Shown piece after piece: positions 55,201 through 64,000 of a stretch of DNA of 64,000 nt. Numbering within the stretch: the first letter of the stretch is position 1; each line of letters opens with the position of its first letter. The stretch comes from Branchiostoma floridae. Lineage: Eukaryota; Chordata; Leptocardii; Amphioxiformes; Branchiostomatidae. A program made the translations under genes and the position numbers. The stretch spans positions 1,627,729-1,691,728 of the forward strand of contig NC_049996.1 in NCBI RefSeq assembly GCF_000003815.2. Direction: 5' to 3'. The notes under the pieces are model-generated. The model was not told the origin of the DNA. It searched no databases and saw only the letters and a program-made list of their open reading frames with translations.

Positions 55201-58200
55201 TGAAGCAGCAGTAGTAGTAGTACTAGTAATACATAAAAACACGACTTAACGCATACTCTATTTTACTGCGTTTTTTTCAGAAGTCGAAATGCCTTCGGGC
55301 CTGCGACTAGTCTTCAGAGAAACCGACCGTCTCGGAGTAGAATGGGCCGGTTCTAGTTCTGCTGATTCCTACAGAGTGACCTACCAGGCCTCTGGGGACA
55401 CTGAGGTCGACTCTGTGGCTTCCGCGCCTAACACCACACATACCATCGGGAATCTGACGGCAGGGACTTCGTACGCCGTTAGAGTTTACAGTATTGATGG
55501 TGGAAGGGAAAGCGCTCCGCTAGAAGGACATTGGGGAACAAGTAAGTTCATGTCTCTTTACATAGTTGTGGATTGGTCAAAGTTGGTCACATGCGTATAG
55601 CACTCACACGTTTCATTCACTCTGATATCACCACAGTTTTTGCTTGATATCTTCTCATTTGCATGCATGAACAAGCCTCCCACTTTTTTCATAGTCCCAC
55701 ACTTTGTGGACATATCTACAGAAAATTGAGGCATCTCATTAGCTGAGGGGTAGTAACCATGGTCTATTGATTATTCTAAGATTACATGTAAATATGGGAA
55801 GGAAGCATGCAAATACACATAGTTCTACGTGGCAAAACCTAGCTGCCAATTGTCGACATTTATTTTTGGCGACGCCTCAAGGGCTAGCCTAATACTAGAG
55901 GTAGATATCTACGTTGGACACCATAACTCGACACACTGTGGATGGATCCTAATTCAAAACTTGTTGAACTGTAGATTTTCAATCTCTCTTGTCTTCAAGG
56001 ACTGCCTAGATAAGAAACTCGATAGGAGTTAGGGCTACTATTCATTACATATTGTTCCGTTCTCTTTAGGACCAGAGGCTCCTACCAATCTTCAGTTGGT
56101 CACAGTGAACACAGACAGTCTTCATGCGACCTGGAATGCCTCCAGTAGTGCTGATTTCTACCGGGTGACCTACCAGACGTCTGACGGCCCTGAGATACAA
56201 TCTGCGGCCTCCACTGCTGGCACGACACACACCATTGGGAGTCTATCCCCAGGAACCTTGTACACTGTCAGGGTGTACGGGATCAAAAACCTTGTGGAGG
56301 GCGAGCCGCTTCAGGGAGATATGAGAACAGGTGATCACAAACGTACTTCATTCAAAAGGTTGTTAATATCACAATACGTCTATATCGAACTCTTACCTAA
56401 AAGCTGTAACAGGAAAAAAACAAAGAAGAACAGCATGTGACTATAAAAGTCTAGATTCTGACTCACTTATAAATGTTGGCTTTGACTGTGTTTTTTAAAA
56501 CCATTCAAGACTAAAATCTCACTCTGATTTCTGTTATGTTAAAAGTAGAGTAGTCTTCATTTTGTCTGTAAAATTATCGATATTAGGATAGAATTGTCGC
56601 TTCTTTAAAAAGCTAACTATCATCATGATCATAGAAGGGACAGTTTGACATATAATGTATTTCGTCTTTCACCATATATTAGGTACAGTATATAAATCAA
56701 TAGATGAACAATACATAAAATAACAAACAGGTTTCTTTGCACAAAGTTAACTTCTTGTATCATTCCTTCTGTATTTATATTAGCGGGCGTATACATACAG
56801 AGCTCGTGTGACCTACAATTCTAATTGTGATGATGGTACATGGTAACGATTCCTCTTATCTTGCCCTTTAGAACCCGAGCCTCCCACAAATCTACTATTC
56901 CCAACAGTGGGTACGATAATTCTACAAGTCTGGTGGATTGCCTCCAGTTCTGCTGATTCATACAGAGTGTCCCTTCAGGCGTCCGGAGGTCCTGAAGTTA
57001 CCTCGACGGTACTGGCTGACACCGTATTCATTGCCTTTGGCCTGTCTCCAGGAACACTGTACACTGTAAGGGTGTATAGTCGTAAGAACGGCACGGAGGG
57101 GGCTTTTCCGCTTGAAGGGCAGCAGAGAACGAGTAAGCTCATTTTCATGAAGCTGCGGTGAACACCTTTAAACGAAAGTAACGGTGGATGATGAAAATCC
57201 ATGTTACAAGGTGCCTAGTAACACGAGAAGAGGCAAAATGATATACAGTCTTTACGGTTAAGTTCTGTGAGTTATGCCCTAACGTTACATGTATATGTTT
57301 AAAATGTTACTTCTGTGGCATAGACTGCCATTTTCGAATAGGAGCGTTTATCCATAGCTTATGCTTTGAGGCTGATGTGAATTCTGGGGGGTTTACAGTA
57401 ATCAATATTGAGTCAATCTACTATCATTGCGATTACAATTGTTATCATTCTTTTACCCCTTCAGAGCCCGAGGCCCCCACGAATCTTCAGTTCATAACAG
57501 TGAACACGAGAAGCCTTGAAGTCTCCTGGAATGCCTCTTATTCTGCTGACAATTACAGAGTGACCTACCAGCCGTCCGGGGGTGCTGAAACTATATCTGT
57601 CAACTCAACATCCAACACCACACACATCATTGACAGTCTTTCACCTGGAATTCTGTACACGGTCAGGGTGTACGGGATACCGGAAGGCTTAGGAAGTACC
57701 TCGCTTTGGGGAGACCAAGGAACAAGTAAGAGACTTTCATGTTTCATGATGAAGAAATGGCGATTGCCAAGAGAGCGTGCAATGTTGGCTACTTACAATT
57801 TTACATAAGGTTTTCCATTACTTAGTACGTAAAGGAAGAGAGATACAGAGAGGAAAAGAAAGAGAGAGATGAGGATTAAAAAATAAATATAGAGAGAAAA
57901 ATAGATGAATTGATACACATATGGATACATTGATGTATAGATAGAAATATTGATGATTGATGCATTGGTACATAGATGGCTGGATAGATAGAATAATAGA
58001 TTGATAGACTGATATATGGATAGAAACATAAATAGGTAGATAGACTGATAAATAGATAGAGTGATTGATTGATAGACTGAAAGAGATAGAAGGATAGGCA
58101 TATAGATTGATAAAGAGACAGATAGATGATGAATAGATATTGATAGCCTGATAGAGCGATAGATGGATAGAAAATAGATAGATTGATTGATTGATACAGT

Positions 58201-61200
58201 GATAAATAGATGGATAAATAGATAGTTTCTAAGACAGGGTACTTCGTGCTCGAACAGGGTAATCATTCCTTACATCCAATTTTGATCCCTGTAGGGCCCG
58301 AGGCCCCCACAAATCTACAGTTTATCACGGTGGACTCAGATACCATAGAAGTGACGTGGAATGCTTCTAGTTCTGCCGATGCCTACAGAGTAACCTACCA
58401 AACGCCTGGAGGCTCCGAAAACGTGGATGTCGATTCCACGTCCAACACCACACACACCATTGAGGGCCTGATGGAAGTTACCTCGTACACTGTCAGAGTT
58501 TACGGTATCGCGTACGGTGTGGACAGCGTACCTCTTCTAGGAATGGAGAGAACACGTAAGATTCTTTTTATTTCCAGGTTGTGAAGAGTATCTCTATGCA
58601 AGAAGGGAAATGATAAGGATTTACTTTTTTGCGCAGATGGTAATTGCATATATAAATGAGTGAGGTGTATTTTGTAAATCTACAAATGGTGGATCTTTTC
58701 TTAACTGGATAACATCTTTTGGTAGTTGATCTATTTGGTAGTTATTGACGGTGCATGTAGGGTGTTATACCATGCTCCGTGTGGGCTGAATAAGTGGTAC
58801 ATCTTACCCCGATACTGTAACAGTAAATACTTGGCTACTGGCTACATGTTAGAGAGACTCTTTTATCCTTTTTCTATCTATGCACTGTGCTACTCATTAG
58901 TAGTTATTGCCTGATAATTTCATTTTGAAAGAATGTTATAATTTCTCACAATTTCGAACCCTTAAGTCCCAGAGGCTCGCTCCCACGAATCTTCAGTTCA
59001 TCACAGTGACAACAGACAGCCTGGAAGTGACATGGAATGGTTCAGCTGATGAATACATAGTCACAGCAGAAGGAAATAAGTCTTTCGTCACAACATCTAT
59101 TACCACACTTACGTTTGGGGGTTTGTTACCTGGGACCCTGTACACTGTTAGAGTGACTGGGTTCAAGAATGGCTCATTAAGCAACTCCATAGACGGCCTT
59201 CAAGGAACGAGTAAGTACCTTTCTATTCATATGCATGTAGTTGTGATGACTTCTTTGTCCAAGAGCAGACAAAGAAGATTATGATGGTCCAGTACATATA
59301 GTGAGACGAGAATTAAATTCCTTGAGGACATATGTATGATATTTAATGTGTTTGTTACATTAGTTTGCGATAATAACGACATCATATTTACCTACTCCGT
59401 ACAAAATTTGGAACATCATTTTATCTTTAATTTGCATTTGGCAGTTGTTAGAAACACTACTGATTCACAATACCTGGATATGTCATCTGCATGCCAAATT
59501 TGCAAGACTAGTATTATCGTACAATCATACATTATTTCTCAATGATGAACAGTATAAGATGCAAAAGTAATGTTATTCCAGAATAAAAAGTTTATTGTCA
59601 CCTGAACATCAATATGTGTTCTATGTACAGAACCCGAGATTCCTATGGGTTTGAGGTTCCTCGCGAGGACCACGGACAGTCTTGAACTATCGTGGGCTCC
59701 GTCTAGTTCTGCTGATACCTACAGAGTAACCTACCAGACCTCCGGTGGCACTGAGACTGACTCTGTGGAGTCAACATCCAACAACACTCACCCCATCGGG
59801 AGCCTGATGGCAGGAACCTGGTACACTGTCAAGGTGTACGGTATCAAGCACGGCGTAGAAAGCGAGCCAACTACAGCACTAACGATAACGAGTAAGCTCA
59901 TTCTTATTAACATCTACATTATGTTTGGGGGCTTCTTTTAACGCATTGTCGTTTGAACGTGTAGCTTTTTCATGAACGATTTGTCAAATTTGATCATCAT
60001 TCTGTGATCTAAAGATACGAGAAATGCTTCATTTGATAAATCGAAGGAATTTATGATCCTATTATTTATGCTAGATTCTTTTTCATTGATCATCGGTACA
60101 GTACAATACATTACAGGACAGAGAGTTGATGCAGTCTAGCCACATGCTAAATGTTACTGGAGTTCTAAATCCTTACCTAACGCATGATAACTCACATATG
60201 TTTCCAACCTGTCTAGACCCAGAGGCTCCTACGAACCTTCAGTTCATCACAGTGGGTACAGACAGCTTAGAAGTCTCGTGGACTGCCTCTAGTTCTGCTG
60301 ATACATACAGAGTGACGTACGTGAATCAGACATCTGGAGTTGCCGAGGTTGTGTCTATCGACTCCACACCCAACACCACACACACCATTGAGGGTTTGTC
60401 GCCAGGAACCGTGTACACGGTCAGGGTGTACGGGATCAAGGGAAACACGGAAAGCATAGAGCTGGCAGGAGATCAGGGAACAAGTAAGCACCTTTCCATT
60501 GAGTTGCAAATTGTAAGTTCATTTTAAGTATTACATGTCATCAAAATGACAGTTACTGGTTAATGCTATGCCATGGCGAAGTGTCAAATGGAAATATTTG
60601 ATAGTGGATTTAGATCGTCCAAATATCAATTCCAAAGTACATGTTAAACATATAGACCTGAACGTGATACCCACACAGAGGGATTTGTTCAGTACTTGTT
60701 TGATGTTGACTGAGATGTCACTTTCTCTTGCATGCTCAAAATGTTAACATTAAATGAATATCGACTGCTTTGCACTCATTACATCTTATTTCATGTTACG
60801 GCTTCACTTCGGACAATGTGTTGAATACCTGCTAGTGATCTTTCACTCATACGTGCACTCTCAACAGGACCGGAATCTCCCACGCACCTTCGTTTGGAGT
60901 CAAGAGGTCTCGATAGGAGCTCGAGGGACACTGTTGATGTGTCATGGAATGCCTCTAGTTCTGTTGATGCCTATAAAGTCACCTCCCAGGGGAACCGAGG
61001 CACTGAAAATGTGAATACCATCTCTGGCAATGCAACCAGACATTACATCTGGTATCCGCTGACATCAGGAACCCTGTATACTTTTAAAGTGTACGGTATC
61101 AAAAACGACGTGGAAAGCCTCCCACTTGAAGGAGACCTAAGAACAAGTACGCCTCCACCATTTATCAAGCTGAAGAAAAATAACGGATTGTAGACAGTCA

Positions 61201-63806
61201 TAATATAATATGAGCTTGAACTCAATGACAATGATTTTCGATTTTTCGGTTTCAATAACAAATGCGATGTACACCATGATGTACACTTTTCCTGGTTGGG
61301 CATCTTGAGGGTCATAAACTGTATTTAGATTAACATTGTGCTAATGGTAGGTGCAACTTTGCGGAGAATATGCAAGACCTTGTATTATTCTAAAAGCATA
61401 ATGACTGTTCACTTACAGCTGTAGCCGCCCCACTTTCTATCCACTCTATTGTGAGAGAGAACAGCATCACTATCACCTGGACAGCCGTATTTGGTACCAA
61501 AGACAGCTACAGTATCAGCATATCTCCTCCTGATGGTGACAACTCTACTGGAAGCGTAGATGATGGAGACCCGCTAGAGTACACTTTTACTGGTCTGACG
61601 GCAGGCAAGTTATACACTATAGGTGTCACAACTATCAGCGGTGGGGTCAGCAGTAGGACAAGGACAACGGGACAAAGGACAGGTAAGTAGCATACTGATT
61701 ACGTCGACAGCATCAAGGCTGCGTTAAAATAGTTCATATATCAATACTATATGTAAGATACCTACACAGTACACAGGTATCTCAAGAAACTATTGGTCTT
61801 TCTATTATTGTTGTGAGTTTACAGCTAAATGAATGAAGACCTTTGTTGTACATATATTCCCACTCGGTCTAAGTCACAATAGATAAATTCGTATGTATAC
61901 TTTTCAAAGCTGAAAACACCAGCTTCATATATGATTAGTCTATAGTCAATATTGGGACAATATTGTAACTGATAATTGTAGATATTACAATATGACTATG
62001 AGTTGTATTTCATGACAGACATGAGTAGGTTTTTATGATTTTTCACTCTATACCACACCATGGTATATGCTGTGTAATGTAATAATGCACTGTACTATAA
62101 ACGGATCAGCACAATTGAATAGTCATATACCATTACAATTAGCTTATGTGCAAAATAAATGAGACTTTAAGGTTATGACAGACACATTTTTTTTACGAAA
62201 GCAATGCAGCCATGACATCCAATTGGATTTTACAAACATTCACTTCGCTGAAAATGGCTATGTAGGACAGTGCTAAGAAGCATATTTTGGTCAGAAATTT
62301 TAAGTGTAGCACAGTTTGTTTGGTGAGGTCTGCATGTATTAAGATTGATAATGCTTGTGACAACCTTTAACAAGTACAGTAACTGTCCTTGCCCCTTGCC
62401 TTGTGTAAATAACCAGGAAAACCACGCCATTGTCTGCTGTGGGTACGTAGTACCAAATTTTAGGGTCGCATAACGTGTTGCATCTGTAGAAAAGATACGA
62501 CAAAATTTCCGTTTGTGAAATAAAAACTTTAAATCATTTCTTGAAGAATAACGGTGCAATCACTAGCATACTGTGTGCGTCTTGTAATCAAGAAATAAAA
62601 ATTTGATTACTGTACAGTACAAGTATAAAAACACTGTAGTTCCGGATCATTCTCACATGGGATTTTTTTTTTTCAAATTCAATTTTGGAACAGTCCATTT
62701 TTGCATCAATGAGGAGGGTGGTGTGAAAAAAGCAAATACCGGCCTTTCTAGTATGATAAGTTGATTTTATTTCTTCGTTATACATGTATGTGATCCTTAC
62801 CTCATAAGAAATATAACTCATGTATTGTATTAATCTAACATGTTCAACTATCTCGTTTAGCCACAGCCCAAGTCAGAAACGTAAGCATCGTTGAAGCAAC
62901 AGAAAATAACATCAGCATCATTTGGGCAGCCGCGGCTGGTGTCAAGGACAGCTACAGTATCAGCATCTTTCCTAGTGATGGGGATAACCCTACTGGAACT
63001 GTGAATGCTACAGACCCACTAGAGTATGAAGTTACAGGTCTGACACCGGGAACTCTGTACACAATCAGTATCATTACTGTCAGCGGTGGAGTGAACAGTG
63101 TGGCAAGCACAGAGACAAGAAGGACAAGTAAGCCCAATGCATGATGGCCTTATTTAGTTATGCTTCTATTTTCCAACCTGAACAATTCCAAGTGATAACT
63201 TGTGAAATTCTGATTAGTTATTACTGATTCCCAACAGCCCCATAAATATTTCAACATTATGATCTGTTACTCTTTATACCAAGAATCCAACTACATGTAA
63301 ATGATATTTCCTTTGTCTCCAAGTTATAGCATGGTAAATATAAATGATACAGCTGCCTTACAAAAACGTACTACAAATACTTTAAGTGTCTTAAAAAATA
63401 GAAATGCAAAATTGGTAATTGCTAACTCAAAGATATCCACTCTCTTTAAGTGTCTTCTTCAAGTGACATGACATAATTTCTTTGTTATTGTTAACCCCAT
63501 GACCTTGATTGTTATTTCCCTAAATAGAACCAAATCCACCGGGTGCCATCACGCCAGACATAGTCTCGGCCAGTATAGCCACCTGGGAACCTTCAACTGG
63601 TGGTGTGTTCTCTGGATATGAAATCATATACAGAACTGATGATGGAAGTCCTCATCACACCATAACAGTTAACAATGGTACAACCACAGCACCTTCACCC
63701 GTTGCCCTGACCATTGGTACAGTGTATACCCTCGAAATGTATGCATTTAGCGACGATGGCGGCTACAGGACAGAGAGTGAGAGGAGGATCATTACAGTCG
63801 GAATAA
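52226..63806 (+). CDS. Receptor-like protein: signal peptide, short mucin repeat, at least 12 fibronectin type III domains (partial, continues right)
   Basis: Predicted secreted or membrane protein; FN3-rich ectodomains like this occur in receptor tyrosine phosphatases (PTPRB/H/J type), but no catalytic or TM part is in the window. Exons: 52226-52265 (MSSLYLTLMFAMC signal peptide), 53043-53234 (mucin repeats), 55059-55127 (Thr-rich linker), then FN3 exons 55281-55541, 56070-56330, 56872-57132, 57465-57725, 58295-58555, 58967-59210 (frame-broken), 59631-59891, 60217-60483, 60868-61146, 61419-61682, 62861-63127, 63528-63806. Every exon junction is phase 1; six of the first seven FN3 exons are exactly 261 nt. 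Domains 1-9 are close relatives (SSADSYRVTYQ, TNTTHTIGSL-like, GTLYTVRVYG), 10 and 11 form a second subtype (DSYSISI, GVTTISGG-like), 12 is distinct. The first introns and repeat exon are shared with the divergent mucin gene. Confidence 0.82.
52704..53030 (-). repeat. Arm B of the inverted duplication (FN3 gene intron 1)
   Basis: 327 bp, complement of arm A. In the FN3 gene it occupies the same position: the 3' part of intron 1, ending a few bases from the exon that carries the 33-bp repeats. It contains the extra 6 bp relative to arm A (around 52880). Confidence 0.93.
53043..53234 (+). repeat. Mucin-type 33-bp repeats in exon 2 of the FN3 gene
   Basis: About five units encoding A-S-A-V-A-V-T-T-D-S-T and variants (TATLTTDSTAS, TAIVTTDSTAS), then TTTSPVTTAT. 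The units are the same family as the 46678-49745 array. The reading frame needs the acceptor TACAG directly before CTTCTGCC; the alternative GGCAG five bases earlier gives an early stop. Confidence 0.85.
53235..55058. other. FN3 gene intron 2
   Basis: 1.8 kb, AT-rich, no supported exon. Two minus-strand open frames (54000-54284 and 54307-54489) have no recognisable domain and are treated as chance. Confidence 0.5.
57825..58235 (+). repeat. GATA-rich simple repeat (FN3 gene intron)
   Basis: Degenerate (GATA)n, (GATT)n and (GAGA)n over about 400 bp between FN3 exons 4 and 5, ending about 60 bp before the exon 5 acceptor. Confidence 0.9.
58967..59210 (+). pseudogene. Frame-broken FN3 exon (sixth FN3 unit)
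   Basis: Homologous to its neighbours (TNLQFITVTTDSLEVTWNGS, GTLYTVRVTGFKNG) but carries a direct 4-bp duplication, GCTCGCTC at 58975-58982, and a shortened core. Entered in the required phase 1 from exon 5, it reaches a TGA after about 27 codons; the domain-coding frame is open only if entered in phase 0. Skipping it keeps the gene in frame, because the flanking exons are all phase 1. It may be a decaying exon or a regulated poison exon. Confidence 0.7.
61828..61895 (+). repeat. Short dispersed repeat tail, also at 40226
   Basis: AATGAATGAAGACCTTTGTT followed by GTACATATA matches the sequence at 40226-40255 with a few changes. The complementary reading (CAATAAAGGTCTTCATTCAT) looks like the 3' terminus of a LINE or SINE, but nothing else of the element is recognisable. 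Confidence 0.4.
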
Positions 63807-64000
63807 GTGAGTGTCTTTTCAATCATAGTCTACTACTTGCCCCTTGTACACGTTATTGTATACACGACTTCTGAACTACCGATACCATCCTAATAATCTG
63901 AATCCCAAGTAATCATCTGCATGCCTTAATTCCAGAAAAAGGCCTAGGGTTAACCTAGGTATCTTATCTGTCATTCACGTTGTCCTTGTATGTCTGTCCA

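Noticed and set aside
57793-58266. Minus-strand frame rich in Ser/Ile/Tyr (SIYLSIYQSI)
   Set aside because: It is a translated GATA simple repeat inside an FN3 intron.

Overview
The window looks like nuclear DNA of an invertebrate chordate, most likely an amphioxus (Branchiostoma). This is an inference: genes are intron-rich with GT-AG introns and vertebrate-like products (SGLT4-like transporter, importin beta-1, ABRA/STARS, sigma-class GSTs, an SEA/EGF membrane mucin, FN3-repeat receptor), a Tx1/L1-type LINE is present, and introns are full of short inverted-repeat elements. No species assignment could be tested here. One 100-N assembly gap lies at 47996-48095.

Layout, left to right: (1) 1512-1742, minus strand: the first two coding exons of importin beta-1 (KPNB1), the rest lying off the left edge. 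(2) 3502-15153, plus: a complete 16-exon SLC5 sodium/sugar cotransporter gene, 685 aa, closest in my reading to SLC5A9/SGLT4; its introns hold several MITEs, a 43-bp minisatellite and a cluster of TACGTG motifs. (3) 17035-18444, minus: a single-exon leucine-rich-repeat membrane protein. (4) 21514-38014, plus: three tandem sigma-class glutathione transferase (HPGDS-like) genes with identical five-exon structure, plus an upstream fragment of a GST 3' end. A roughly 6.4-kb Tx1-like LINE (minus strand, ORFs disrupted) sits between copies 1 and 2. (5) 38851-39318, plus: a short intronless ABRA/STARS-type costars-domain gene. (6) 41158-51210, minus: a transmembrane mucin with signal peptide, a roughly 3-kb array of 33-bp Thr/Ser-rich repeats, SEA domain, EGF-like region, TM helix and an NPLY-bearing tail. 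(7) 52226 to beyond the right edge, plus: a receptor-like gene with a signal peptide, a short stretch of the same 33-bp mucin repeat, and at least 12 fibronectin type III exons.

The most interesting region is 46-56 kb. The mucin and the FN3 gene are divergent, their start codons about 1 kb apart, and each carries in its first intron one arm of a nearly identical inverted duplication (49793-50112 and 52704-53030, about 98% identical by eye). Each arm leads directly into an exon made of the same 33-bp mucin repeat. The simplest reading is that an inverted duplication or conversion gave the FN3 receptor gene a mucin-type N-terminus taken from its neighbour. The FN3 exons are all phase 1-1 and mostly exactly 261 nt, which makes them freely duplicable and skippable; one of them (58967-59210) carries a 4-bp duplication that breaks its frame.

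All gene models were built by hand from reading frames, splice-site consensus and phase bookkeeping; family names rest on remembered protein sequences, not on a search.
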